Assembly: GCA_025786725.1 (NCBI GenBank)
Contig: JAHLTZ010000002.1
Span: 310,001-374,000, forward strand
Length of the DNA: 64,000 nt
Origin: Syncephalis fuscata
Taxonomy: Eukaryota > Zoopagomycota > Zoopagomycetes > Zoopagales > Piptocephalidaceae
Reading direction: 5' to 3'
Shown: in pieces, positions 24,142-36,819 of the stretch
Layout of the letters: the number at the start of each line of letters is the position of its first letter
Numbering within the stretch: position 1 is the stretch's first letter
The notes under the pieces: model-generated
Told to the model about the DNA's origin: nothing
Seen by the model: only the letters and a program-made list of their open reading frames with translations
Databases searched by the model: none
Position numbers and translations under genes: made by a program

Positions 24142-25896
24142 ATGGCGCACTGTAGCGTTAAGGTAAGAGATGACGTACTGGCCTAAGTATATACTTATTG
24201 CTTATGCGTAGGTGGCGAATATTTCAAGTTTGGTCAACGAATCAATCTTACGCGAAGTATTTCGTATCCTTGGCGATGTTGAACAATTTAATTTATATCC
24301 TAGGTAAATAGACGGTATAGATAGTGTACTATCCAACTAATAGCAGCTATAGTCCTGACCAAGCAGGTATGCAAGAATGTATCGTACGGTTTAAAGATCA
24401 CGTGCTGCGGCCACTGCTCTCTACTTGACCGGGACTGAACTAGGCGATCGAACACTTATGGTATCTACAAACTATACCACGCCACCGGTGGCCCCGTCGG
24501 CGGCATCTTCTTCATTGCCCACAAGTATGTCATCTATTTCATCGTCGTCTAATTTGTCTCCCCATTTGATAGCAAGCTTACAACAAAACCCGCATATTAA
24601 TCCCACTTTATTGCAATTTGATCCGATGAAGGCAGAGGAAGTGGCGCGGACAGTCTACGTGGGCAATCTGCCGCGAGAAGTAACGGATGTCGAGTTACGC
24701 GAGCTATTAAAGTCATGCGGTACCATTTCGTACGTAAAACTGGCGGGTGATATGATGCAATCAACGCGATATGGCTTTATTGAGTTTACAGATATCGGTG
24801 GTACACATCGGGCTGTGCAAATGTCAGGTTTAGTATTTAAAGATCGACAATTAAAGTAAGTATCTATGGATTAATGAGTAAAGTGTATAACAATCAATTA
24901 TAATTATGTAGAATCAATTATTCAAAGAATGGGATTACTAGACCCCATCGGGCTATTATAAAGCCAATGATGGATGATGCTATGCGTAAAGTACTTGAAG
25001 CACAGAAAAATATTGAGAAAAAGTATAAAGAAAATGATGAATCTGGTAAAGTGCAGGATAAATCACGACGATCAAGGTCACGTAGCCGATCTGTACGACG
25101 AGGACGTACAACACGTTCACGTTCACGTTCACAATCTCAATCACGATCCCCGTCACGGACACGCCATTATAGATCATCTGGCAATGGTCGTCGTAGATCA
25201 CGGTCTCGTTCACGGTCACGCTCCCCTTCACGGGACCGACATTGGCGACGACGATCCTCGTCAAGAAGTCGCCGTGACCGTCGATCAACAACCACTACCA
25301 CTACTACAAGCGATCGACGTCGAGAAAGAGATAGAAGTAGGGACAGAGATAGAAGCCGTGATCGCCATGATCGATATAGAGAGCGCGATGAACGTCGACG
25401 TCGGTCTTCAAGTCGGTCACGCGATAGAGCAACTGCTCGACAACGAGATAGATCCATACGTGATCGATCAAGGGATGACACCAAAACACATAGTAAACGA
25501 GATGAACGACGTGAAGACAAAACAAAAACAACTAATTATCGTGATCATGGTAAAAGTACAAGTACACGTAAACATAGTCGTAGTCGTAGTCGTAGTGGTT
25601 ATAGGGGTCGTAGTACAAGTAGCGATAAACATCGTACTAATACTAAAGCAAAATCATCTAATAGTGATAAGAAGTTAAATGGCGACAGTACGAGTATGGA
25701 ATGGGATGCTACCTCTAAATCATCTAAGAAATCGTCGAAATCCACTTATGAACACAAATCAACCACGCCGGTTAGTGATACCAATACCGATAAGGAACAA
25801 CAACAACCGATTAAACCCGATAAAAGCATTTCTACAACCACTAATGGCACCAGCAAGCTAAATGACACTTCTTCCAATTCAATGGATTGCGAATAG
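24142..25896 (+). CDS. SREK1-like SR splicing regulator (two RRMs, RS tail)
   Basis: A nuclear RNA-binding protein predicted to act in splice-site choice. Exons: 24142-24162, 24212-24303, 24353-24855, 24912-25896. RRM1 runs from VANISSLVNESILREVF to ALYLTGTELGDRTLMV. An Ala/Ser/Pro linker follows, then RRM2 with RNP2 TVYVGNLP and RNP1-like RYGFIEF, ending LKINYSKNGITRP; this RRM2 tail and the following EAQKNIEKKYKEN helix are typical of SREK1. The last exon encodes a long RS domain of Arg-Ser, Arg-Asp and Arg-Glu dipeptides. Near 24404, inside RRM1, the frame is off by one base between FKDHV and ATALYLTG; one added G in a run repairs it. The start ATG lies seven codons before the first intron. 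Confidence 0.85.
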
Positions 25897-26472
25897 TGAT
25901 AGTATGGATAGTAGTAGAAGCAGTATTAATGATATGAGATGCAACGACGGAGCAAGAATGGATCTGTTTATATTTGCAACTTCATTTTCTCCTCTACTTT
26001 TTAGATTTGAAAGTTTCATTAAATTCAAAGTTTGTTTATTATAATTACTAAGTAGTAGATAACAATGATAATGGCAATGTTAGTAATCAGTAAATAATTG
26101 GTCATTATTAATAAGTGAGATCAATGTTAATAGCAAATAAAATTAAACATTTCATTGAAACTGCAAACAATGATGAATGGCTGATCTTTCTCATTTATTC
26201 TATACACACATCACCCAAATTAACAAACAGTATACATTGATTGATATATACACACAGACAGACAGACACGCGTTCCCCTTTCTCTCTTTCTCTCTCTTAC
26301 TTTCACTTTCTCCATCTCTTAGTTTCAATACTACTATTGCTACTTTGTTGCAAAGTACAGTTGAATAGTGTAACTGTACTTTACTAAGAGAACTGCACGG
26401 ATTACTAAGACAGTGACTCGATTGTCCTTAGTATTATAGTATTACTATTGTTGCTACTATTGCTATTCAGCC
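25897..26472. other. Intergenic, pyrimidine-rich leader before NDUFS1
   Basis: No gene. A CT-rich tract at about 26276-26315 precedes the NDUFS1 start by about 160 bp and could be a promoter or leader element. Confidence 0.4.
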
Positions 26473-28982
26473 ATGATTCGTGCGTTGGCGCGTAGTAAAA
26501 GCCTGACCACGACCAGTGCCGCCCGATCAGCTCTAGGTCAAGGTAGGTAGTTGGTAGGAATATTCGATTGACAAGCCATAGAATATACTAGCACAGTGGT
26601 AGTTAATAATCGTGCTAAATAGCTTGATCGTAAAGAATCGCGTCCATTATAGTATATATCCACCACTACTTAGTAGTTATACTATAGCGATTATCATATG
26701 TGTTTATTTAATATGGCTGATTCATCACTAATTGATTCTATTTAGCGGTTAGAGGCTTTGCCGTATCATCAAAGAGAAATGCCGAAATTGAAGTGTTTGT
26801 CGATGGCAAATCGGTGATGATTGAACAAGGCGCAGCCATTATTCAAGCTTGTGATAAGGCTAGCGTTGATATTCCACGATTCTGTTATCATGACCGTTTA
26901 GCTGTGGCTGGTAATTGCCGTATGTGCTTGGTTGAAGTAGAGCGATCACCTAAACCAGTTGCATCGTGTGCATTTCCCGTAACACCGGGCATGAAGATTA
27001 AGACAAATACACCGCTTGTACACAAGGCACGTGAAGGTGTTATGGAATTCTTACTGGCCAACCATCCATTGGACTGTCCTATTTGTGATCAAGGTGGTGA
27101 ATGCGATCTACAAGATCAGTCAATACGCTACGGTACCGATCGTGGTCGTTTTTCAGAGTTTGTTGGTAAACGGGCTGTGGAAGACAAGAATTTTGGTCCA
27201 TTGATTCGTACTGAAATGACACGTTGTATTCAGTGTACACGTTGTGTTCGATTTGCCAATGATGTGGCCGGTGCACCTGAACTGGGCACCACTGGTCGTG
27301 GCAATGATATGCAGATTGGCATGTACATCGAATCAATGTTGGACTCGGAAATGTCCGCCAATGTTATTGATTTATGTCCAGTAGGTGCACTTACTTCAAA
27401 GCCGTATACATTCACTGCACGTCCTTGGGAGTTAAAATCAACTGAATCAGTCGATGTTATGGACGCATTAGGCAGCAGTATACGCGTTGATTCACGCGGT
27501 CTTGAAGTAATGCGTGTTCTACCCCGTCTTAACGAAGAGATTAACGAGGAATGGATATCGGATAAGACCCGTTTTGCTTGTGACGGTTTAAAGCGTCAGC
27601 GTCTTACCACGCCATTGGTACGCCGTGGCGACAAATTCATGGCTGCCACTTGGCCAGAAGCGCTTGATTTGATTGCTGCTCGTGTACGACATACACGTCC
27701 TGATGAAATGCGTGCTATTGCCGGTCAACACGCTGATGCAGAAAGTATGGTTGCTCTACGTGATTGGTTCCATCGTCTTGACGCCGAAACACTTGCGGTT
27801 GAAGGCAGCAATGGCCACCGTGCACCAGCTCATGGTGCAGATCTACGTGGCAACTATCTATTTAACACGACGATTGCCGGCGTTGAACAAGCCGATCTTG
27901 TATTGTTGGTAGGCACGAATCCACGTCATGAAGCTGCCGTGCTTAACACGCGTCTACGCAAAGCTTATTTGAAAAATGAGACGGACTTTGCACTCATTGG
28001 ACCCGAGACCAAGTTAAACTATGATTATGACCACTTGGGTGCCGATTTTAAAGTACTCGATGATATTCTAGCTGGATCACATCCATTTGCTAAACGACTT
28101 GCTGAAGCACAACGGCCTATGATTATTGTAGGCAGTGGCGTAACCGAGCACGAGCATGCTGACTATGCTTATGGTCGTGTAGCCAAACTAGTTGCCCAAC
28201 ATAAAGATAAATTCCTACGTGATGATTGGAATGGTTATAATGTATTGCAACGGGTAAGTAGCTATTAGTGCATTGGGTAAATTGTATTAATATAGCTGTT
28301 TATTTATTAATTAATTAATTAACATTAGGCTGCTGGTCGAACTGCTGCTTACGATATTGGATTTGTGCCATCAACCAATGCTGCATCAAAATCATCGGCC
28401 AAGTTTGTCTATTTACTAAATGCCGACGATGTTACGACAGCTGATACACCCAAGGATGCCTTTGTGGTCTACCAAGGCCATCATGGTGATCGTGGTGCAC
28501 ATTTGGCCGATGTTATCCTGCCTGGTCTAGCCTACACAGAAAAGGATGCCACCTTTGTATCCACGGAGGGCCGTACACAAATGACCAGAGCAGCAGTGGC
28601 CGCACCAGGTGCTGCCCGTGAAGACTGGCAGATTATTCGCGCCTTATCTGAAGTAACCGGCAATGCCCTACCATACAATAGTATCGATACACTACGTCAT
28701 CGTATGGCTCAAATTGCCCCCGGACTTGTACGTCATGATACGGTTGAGACGCCAGCCTTCTTTAAACTCGGTATTGATGTATTGGCCACATCTAACGGTG
28801 CCACCTCCACTTTACCGTCATCGACCACACCACTTACGTATGTTATGGATAACTTTTATCAATCTGATCCAATTAGCCGTGCCTCTGCCACCATGGCAAA
28901 ATGTACCGCGGCATTTGTGAATGGACAAGATGGATCTGCAGCCATTGCCGATACTAATGCGGCACAAGCAGCCACTGCCTAA
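26473..28982 (+). CDS. NDUFS1: NADH:ubiquinone oxidoreductase 75-78 kDa subunit
   Basis: This is the largest peripheral-arm subunit of respiratory complex I, carrying one 2Fe-2S and two 4Fe-4S clusters in the mitochondrial matrix. Exons: 26473-26542, 26746-28253, 28329-28982; 743 residues, the normal length. Exon 1 encodes an Arg/Ser-rich mitochondrial presequence (MIRALARSKSLTTTSAARS). Cluster ligands are seen as CYHDRLAVAGNCRMC, then HPLDCPICDQGGECDLQ, then CIQCTRCVRF and DLCPVGALT. The molybdopterin-oxidoreductase-like C-terminal half follows with VLLVGTNPRHEAAVLNTR and DVILPGLAYTEKD. The first intron is 203 nt, the longest I spliced in the window. The reading frame is intact throughout. 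Confidence 0.96.
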
Positions 28983-29162
28983 ATGATGGCCACAGTAATT
29001 ATGGTGGTGGTGGCAAGATAGGTGGATGAATAATACAGTTATTACACTGATATTATTATTACTGCGCGTATCTAACAAATAATTCAATGAATTAGTTTTT
29101 ATAATTGAAATTAAAGCAACATATTCTATACTCTTATTAATTTTGTTTATTTAATTTGGTTG

Positions 29163-30506
29163 AATTGCACTTTGAGGTTCTATTCTTAAACTAAACAAAA
29201 AGATCATAACTCGAATGATAAATCGTCGATCCGTTTTTACTACTGAAAGTGGTATTTGTTGAAGCAGTGCCATATCAACTTTGATTGAATTAATTAGTGT
29301 TAATTAATCTGCGCAATTTTCAATATCAAAATAGATATTAAATAGTATTCATGCTACTTACAATAAATGTTACATTTAATTATGATGTTGATGCAACAGT
29401 GTCGGTTTGATTTCTTGTAGTAATAGACGGTAAAAAATCAGAAGACCTTGGTTCACCAATGGCCATTATACTGAATATACTGTGCATGTTTCTGCTGGCA
29501 TTAACATCGCATTATTTATTCATTCATTTAAACTATTGGTCTATTGCTTCATCTCTAGAATATAACTATATTTCATTATTTTAATAATGATACTTCTATG
29601 ACTACACTTGTCTTTAAGAAACATTGGCTTGATTGCATTTCCTATTACACTCAGTAATTTATTGGCAGTATGCTCTATAACAACGACGTTTAATATTAAA
29701 TGGCTTTAATGTTTTTATTATACATTATTCTACTGATAAACGTTTTATACAATAACTTGAATAGTAAACCGTCAATCAGTTTTTGCTACTAAGAAGTGTT
29801 ATTGTCGATGCAGTGCTACGCCAAATTTATTTTAATAATCCAATAGTAAGTAGCAGATGATTCAAGTATTGTTTGCTGGTGCAATTACAACTATTAAACT
29901 TCACTTTGACTTCCACATTTGGAGTCCTCAAAGCAAAATTCGTTCCAATTCAAGTCGTACTGTTATGCACAACAAACGCAAGTATAATGTTTTCATTTGA
30001 CTACTTTGCAATTCACGAGGCCAATTGTTGTTGTTGGCCATGCATAGGAAGATTGATTGAATGTTAATAGAAGCCATTGATTGCAATTCCATGCCATTCT
30101 GCATGTGTTGTTGCATCTATGTACATCATTGATTATTACGTCTGAATGGTTTCTTCTATTTTCTAATATTCTACTGTTGCATCTTGGGCATATTTGTAAT
30201 GTAAGATACTCGTCTATGGTGACAAAAAGGTAGGACGACTAGCGTTTCTAATGTTCACCATTCTCTTGAACATTCTTGGTATCAACTTGGTAGGCGCAGT
30301 TTATTTGCCGGCCATTGATGAATCAAATAACCTCCACCATATGCAATAATGTTTTTTATTAATGTTCAAGTACGCATGCTATTTATATTGTTATATCCAA
30401 CATTATCATGTAATATATTATTGAATAAAACAATAATATAACGATAAGAAAAAGAGTATGAAATGAGTAAATAAAAATGTAGGAGTCAAAGTACAGTAGC
30501 TCCTTT
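29163..30506. repeat. Repeat element copy 2, long inverted ends
   Basis: About 29318-30210 is a direct copy of 2197-3113. The left end (29163-29370) is the inverse of the right end of copy 1 (3600-3830), and a degenerate copy of that end recurs at 29755-29835. The right end carries AGTCAAAGTACAGTAGCT at 30484, while the left end has a partial inverse of it near 29165. Between 30210 and 30340 the sequence differs from the other copies, so this copy may be rearranged. It lies between NDUFS1 and MDM12 and has no coding capacity. Confidence 0.7.
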
Positions 30507-30561
30507 AATTAATTAATTTATTTTATTGTGTTCTCTTTTAAGTTGCTGTTATTGTTGTACT

Positions 30562-32070
30562 ATGTCACTCGAAGTATTCTGGGATAAACTTGACCGTGAG
30601 GTCGCTCTTATGGCCCAGGAATTACTTAATAGTCGGTTCCGTAGTGCGCCAAAGCCTGATATTATTGGCGATTTAGTATGTACACATCTCGATTTCGGTT
30701 CACAACCACCTGAAATAGAGATTGTTGACGTAACGGACCCATTTCCCGAGTTCTACTTGCCTGATCCCCAGCATACTTTATCGATTCGTCGTAACGATGT
30801 TATTGTAGATTCAACTACAACTACACCTAATATGGACAATAACTATGAAGCACACCACTATCATAGTTATAACTATGAGAATGTAGATACAAGCCATGAA
30901 CAATACCAACACCAAGCACAGACATCGTTACCACTTCATGATAATGGATTGGCAGTCTATACAGTTCTACCAACTTCTGGACACCACTCTCCACATAACA
31001 ATGGACAGCATAAATCAGTAACAGCAACGACTAATAATACAGGATGGCCATTGCCAACTAGTGGTGACAATTCTTTTCATGATGAAATGAATGGACCGTT
31101 AATGAATACTGAATCTACTGGCTATCATTTATTGAATCAAAATGAACCGTCTACAGCAATGCCATATACAGCATATGAGCAACATTTAATAGCAGAAGAA
31201 TTGCCTAATCAATTAGAGGCAACAGTAAGTGATGCATTAATGGAACAGAATCATGAAGAGGATAGAATACAGCACACATTACCAGATACCTATCATACAT
31301 CGCCTATAACAGCAGTGCATAGTTCACCATTATATACAGCACATAATGAAGGTTTATATTCAAATGGTTCATATGTTAATACACCAACCACTATAGTGGC
31401 CGGATCATCATCGGGCATGGTTGTTGGACCGGAGAAGAGAGACAGTGATGTACAAGTACAGGTTAAAATAGCTTATGAAGGGAATCTACAATTAACCATT
31501 GCAACTGAATTACGACTTAATTTTCCATCTATGGCTTTTCTGTCATTGCCTATTGAATTGACAGTAACATCATTTTCATTTTCTGGCAAGTAGTGTATGA
31601 GTTGTGTTATAGCACCTTTAGTAATGTCTTAATAATATCAATAGGTACAGCAGTAATTGCCTATCTACATGATAGAGTCAATTTCTGCTTCATGGAACCA
31701 GACGAACCGGGACAAAGTTTAATTAAGGATTTACGTGTTGAATCACAGATTGGCGATGCACGTAAACATGGTAAGTAGTAATTAAATGTACAATATGAAT
31801 ACTAATGTTTTACCGTCTATAGTACTCAAAAATGTGGGCAAGGTTGAAAAATTTGTTGTTGATTTATTACGACAAATTATTGATCAAGACTTGGTATTTC
31901 CATGCTATAGTTCAGTTGATTTAGTTGGACCCGAGACAAACGAGGGTGAAGGTGAAGAAGACGAAGATGAGGACGTGGATGATGAAGACGAGGATGAGGA
32001 TGAAGATGAAGGCATGCCTATGGAAATGCTAGGCCACATCCAGATATTTTATTATATGGACATTATGTAG
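30562..32070 (+). CDS. MDM12: Mdm12, ERMES complex SMP-domain subunit
   Basis: A lipid-transfer subunit of the ER-mitochondria tether ERMES. Exons: 30562-31585, 31645-31770 and from 31824. The SMP domain starts MSLEVFWDKL and THLDFGSQPPEIEIVDVTDP, is interrupted by an insert of about 190 residues rich in His/Asn/Thr/Tyr, and resumes with VQVKIAYEGNLQLTIATEL, SLPIELTVTSFSFSG, AVIAYLHDRVNFCF, LLRQIIDQDLVFPCYSS. The first intron (31586-31644) is GC-AG with GCAAGT and is needed for SGTAVIAYL. An upstream in-frame ATG at 30526 is less likely because Mdm12 begins with a short MSxxxxW leader. The tail is an acidic Glu/Asp run; the frame stops at 32070, but a second frame stays open to 32189 with coding-like sequence, so one base may be missing there. 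Confidence 0.9.
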
Positions 32071-32504
32071 ATCAGCCATTAAATAACTTTTATCAACCAT
32101 CTACTTCACTATCGGGTACACCATTCGCTGTTGTATCTTCACCGCTTAATGAGTCACCGATAATGGACCCTGATGCGGTGGATGATTAGAGATGTTTATT
32201 TGTTTTATTATTCTAATGTATATGTATTAATAAATTGAATAACAATGCTATAGTGTTACAACTACTTGATTTATATAATAGCGATATTCTAATTTATAAT
32301 TTTGCTATGTTATATTAGTTAACTTTTTTACATATTTTATTTCTTTTAATATCTTCCACGTTAGAATATAAATAATAGCGAAGCTATGCGTAGGCGATTA
32401 AGTACAATGAATTAAACCATAGCAAATAAAGTAGTGACAAACAAATACTAATTTTAAATAGGCTGTGCTCATTGTATAATCAGTCAATACACGATATAAT
32501 AAAT

Positions 32505-32690
32505 ACATAATAAAAATAATGTAAGTAAATGGTGGACATATGCATACTGATAATGAATCTATGATGATGAATATTTGATGATTGATGTCACTCACCACCA
32601 TCATCATGTTCAATAGATGGATGTTATTAATGTTAGTTATTTGTCCTTTAAATCATACTAAATGATTAATAAATTGGTAATAAAATACAT
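32505..32690. repeat. Dispersed repeat, paralogue of 49530-49800 (empty site)
   Basis: This segment aligns with 49530-49800 at roughly 75% by eye, including a shared CCACCATCATCATGTTCAAT-like block. Where the other copy has an 85-bp insertion between two 14-bp repeats, this copy has only TGTTATTAATGTTAG, an uninterrupted relative of the target. Confidence 0.6.
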
Positions 32691-32895
32691 TAATGATAAT
32701 ATGTCAATTTTAAGCAGTTTATAACATTGAATATTTGCTTGGTACTTTAATGAGCTATTTAAGTTGGATATTCAATATATGTTATATAGCATTTATTTAT
32801 ATAAAACGTTTGCATGTTTTTTTTTATCTAGAACAAATAAGCCTCGTAAATAACATCGTTGCAAGAATCAATGCGACTAATAATATTGCTTGATC

Positions 32896-35285
32896 CTACA
32901 TATTGGAATAGTCATCTTCATCATTAGTGCTTGCAGCTGGTAAAGATTCTACTTTAATGAGGCCCAAAAACTCATTTTCAATTTTGTTTCTATCTCTTTC
33001 ACTAGCAATACACGCTGGTGGTTTGTAAATGCGACCAGTGTGCATATCAATAAACCGAATTTTGTTAGGGTTCCAGATAAACAACTCGCATAGAGATCCA
33101 AGCAAAGGAGTAACTTTAATGGTATCTATACATGCAATTGAGCGTAGTAAAGTTCCATCTCTTGCATCTAATATATCGAACTTTGATTTGGCATGGAAAC
33201 TATCAGCTTCTTACTGTAAATGTTTGTAATAGTACTGTCAACTATATATCGGCTCCATAATACATACCCTTGATCAGAGTTATTGATTGGCCATAATTGA
33301 TCATAATCTCTGGCGTCAAATAGTGCTTGTGGTGAAGTGTTTAAAGCATTTTTTCCAAATATAAAAAACAATAATAAAACATCAATTGTTTTACCGTGAA
33401 TGTAATTTGGTTCTCTGTCTGGATTATATATTTTAATTAGACACATCTTTCTGTATATGTGACAATATTAATTCCGGCGTTTGGCCAGTATGGAATAGCG
33501 ATTTGACCTGATAATATGCCCTTGCTTCTCAACTGGCCCTTTTGGGCTTCAGCTAGTTCCCACTGGATGTATAATGATTGATTACCATCTTCGACAGTTT
33601 GTGAATCCTGAATAGCCATGAAAGTAGAAGCAATGTCAAATTTTCCAATGTCGTGTATTACTGTGCACGTTAAAAACTGACATTTGTCACGAGAAGCAAA
33701 CTGAATACAACCAGACGTATTATAATCGTCTAATTGTGATTCTTTTATCCATTGATTGCCATCTAAATTAAATAGATCAAATTGATGGTGTGGATATTGT
33801 GGATATTTAGTATATAGAAGTATCCATTCATTATAAATGTCAGAAAAGTAATTTTCGACATCTTCTATCATGTCTTGATGACCACATTCAAGATAAATAA
33901 TATAAGGATATGGATTACCAGCAGTAGGCCACACTAAAATGGCTACTCGATCACTACTTTCTCGTTTATCTAAAGATGTACTTGTCAGGAATATATTAGA
34001 ATAGACACCAAAAACAGTAAAAATTTTGTTTTCAGTTTCTCTGATGTATTGTGCTTCTAGTTCATCCAAATTTACTATTTTTAATGGCATTAATTTTTAA
34101 GATAATTATTTTCTTTAATGATTGTTACTTACATATTTTATCTCCAGGAATTACAGCCTTTACATCATTACACGTATTTATAGTAACAATAGCTACAGCA
34201 AACCGATGCAACCCATAGGTATAATGAACGTGGGCTGCTTCTTTAAATAAAAACGATGATAAATCAATAGGCATTGGTTTATAAACCAGTTTCTTTTTAT
34301 TGTGCTTATTCTTCTTGTTAAAGCTGTTGTGCTGGATTAACCAAAAACCATCTTCAATATTGTATATCAATGCATACCAAGGATTTACGCTGAATAGACT
34401 AAATTCAGTGGATGTAGAATCCGGCACTTTGCAGATTTTCTTTTTGAGTCGTCCCGCCATAAAATTGCGCTCAGTCTGACAGCGCCGTTGATAAGCGTAG
34501 AATCAATGAGTAGTTTCGAAATTAGGGGTGTACTGTGAATAGCTAGCAGGCAATGCATATTCATTATCATCACTATTGACATTTTTACTATCAGGCGATA
34601 ATGAGCGTTTTCTTTTTTTTGGTTTAAATTAAATGTAAAGCCTTTGAATTTGGGTATAGTGTCGATGTACCAATTATACTGTTACAATAGCAAAGTTTAT
34701 GATTTTGTAAGCTTGCTAAGCAACCTAAATAGGAGAGAGAGCAATAAGGGTAGCTTAGTCAGTTTTTAATTGTTTAAATCAATAAATAATATTAATTTAA
34801 TAGCTTAACAACTTTTGTTACCAATAAATAGCTTTATTTAGTAATTTAAACAGAAGTCTCAACTGTGTAAATCTGAAAATAAGCTAAAAGTAATTGGAAG
34901 TAGAAAAAGTTGTTTATTTAATGTTTGACCGGCAGCATTAAGTATTTATAATGCTGTCGGCAATTAAAATGGAGAGTCAGGCAAAGGACCCTGACGAGAA
35001 AAGCTTAATTTGAGTACAACGAAGCTTAAATGAACTTTGTTGAATTATGTAATTTAAGCAACAGTAACAATACCATGTAAGCCATCCCTGTTCACGCCGA
35101 TCACCTAATGGAAATTTCTTCTTATATTGCCGCTCCCAATAAACTGGTCGACCAACTATCGTCTGACGAATAAGCCGAGAACTGTTGGCAAAAAGTATCA
35201 GTTCTTTACTATCCATAAATTTACATAAATGTAGTAAAATGTCATAGTTTTGCCACAAACGCTCACTATGGTTATCTGAAGACAT
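32896..35285 (-). pseudogene. F-box protein gene with several frame breaks
   Basis: The first segment (35285-34977) is an F-box-like domain: HLCKFMDSKELILFANSSRL with RQTIVGRPVYWERQYKKKFP after it. Further segments (34620-34460 with KKRKRSLSPDS, 34460-34125, 34090-33437, 33446-33168, 33200-32896) look like one propeller-type protein (for example GTLLRSIACIDTIKVTPL and ELFIWNPNKIRFIDMHTG). The frame shifts near 33440 and near 33215 by one base each, and an in-frame TGA precedes the AYQRRCQTERNFMAG stretch near 34500. The relation between the F-box segment and the rest across 34620-34977 is unresolved. It could be a real multi-exon gene with sequencing errors or an ageing pseudogene. It is related in layout to the relic at 12000-13625. 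Confidence 0.55.
34929..34960. other. 12-bp stem hairpin
   Basis: CCGGCAGCATTA and TAATGCTGTCGG flank an 8-nt loop, with one mismatch. It lies just beyond the F-box segment of the damaged gene. Role unknown. Confidence 0.4.
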
Positions 35286-36819
35286 GGTTGACTAAAATAG
35301 TTGTGCTAAGTTGTTATGTAATAGAGAAGATAAACAGTAATTATAGTAAACTAGCAAATAGCACTTGTAAGCATATAAGATGTTCAATAATGATAAAATG
35401 ACTTGTTTATTCTTTATTGTTAGAAAGATATGATCAGCTATATAGTTATTTTCTGTGTGAGTAGGGGAGAAAACGATTAGAATATGATAAAAAACGTGCA
35501 GATCTGATTTTTCAACATGTCAAAAACCGAATGATTTGTATCATCAATTATGGTAATAGTAGACGTAAGTAGAAACAAATACCATACATGATAGTAGGCT
35601 TTTTTATTCTATTTACAACACAATGAGTATTGATATTATTTATTTTTATTTGAAATGGATATTGAAATTACAAAGTCATAGTTGTAAAAACTGTCCAAAA
35701 ACTTAATTATTACAATATTGCTATATAATTAGTTGACATCTATTGTTTGCTATTTATCATATTATATATATTATTTATACATGGCTATATGCTTTCAAGT
35801 TTAAAGGAAAAAAACAATATGATAACATAAATTGTATGCTGTGATGCTAATATTTGTGAATTAATACTGATGCCAGTTGACATCAAAACTATTCATTAGC
35901 ATAGAATATACCATTAGCAAAATAATAAATGTCTGTCATTTTAATTTATATTTTCATACATTTATATACGACTATAGCTGTTATTTTTTGTAGTAATGTT
36001 AGAGTTTATTACGCTGTTGTGTATCGTTAATATCATGTTTGAACAATGTTTATTTTAAAGCAATCAATCTAACTGCTATTATTTATTTAGCATTTTTTTT
36101 CGGCAAAGCGGGCTTTTTTCTTCTTTCCTATAATAATAGTAATCCATATACCATTGTTACCATTTTGAATATTGCATTTTTATTTAGAAGGCCACTAGCT
36201 ATTCATTTCATTAGCTTTTGTCTTTCGGTATCTATTTTTATTATTTAGCGATAAAATAATGGATGAATAAAACAGCATAAAGACAAGTTTAATTATTGAA
36301 CAAAATCAATTGCTTGACCATACGTCGTGTCTTGTTGTTTTCTCGTTTTACTGGTAAATACTAACAGGTATATTTTTCTCGCGACACACATACAACTATA
36401 AATTAACTTGCTATCTATTCTCTCTACTGCTCTTGGCAAAAAGCGAATTTTAAATAGTTGTGCACACTATGCTGAAGAAACTAGAAATGCCTTTGTATAA
36501 CAAACATGTTTTACCTATTTTATTAGTAGAGCTGCTAACTATATCATTATAAATTTACCCGTTATTCAGTAGTTACTATCAATAAGAAGTACTTAATAAA
36601 ATAACATATATATCTGTGTACTTTTATATGGTTGTAATCTTTAATTTATTTTATATTTGGCACAAACTAGTTTATTAGTTATTTTTAAACACTTTTATTA
36701 ACTGTATTCAATAGAGTAACAGAAATGCTTGTATTTAATTAGCTCAATAACCACGTTTAATAATTGCTATCTTGGCTGTACAAATAATAAGTAATACTAT
36801 TAGAAAACACCATTTGCTC
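35286..36819. other. AT-rich intergenic stretch, no gene seen
   Basis: About 1.5 kb without coding-like sequence. The ORF at 36039-36248 is hydrophobic by AT composition and has no recognisable family. Confidence 0.5.

Noticed and set aside
25167-25520. Arg/Ser-rich ORF antisense to the SR protein
   Set aside because: Mirror of the RS-repeat coding sequence; the plus-strand frame has the RRMs and splicing support.
29928-30116. 62-codon ORF repeated in both element copies
   Set aside because: Present in both copies but with frame-independent substitutions and no domain; treated as part of the repeat.
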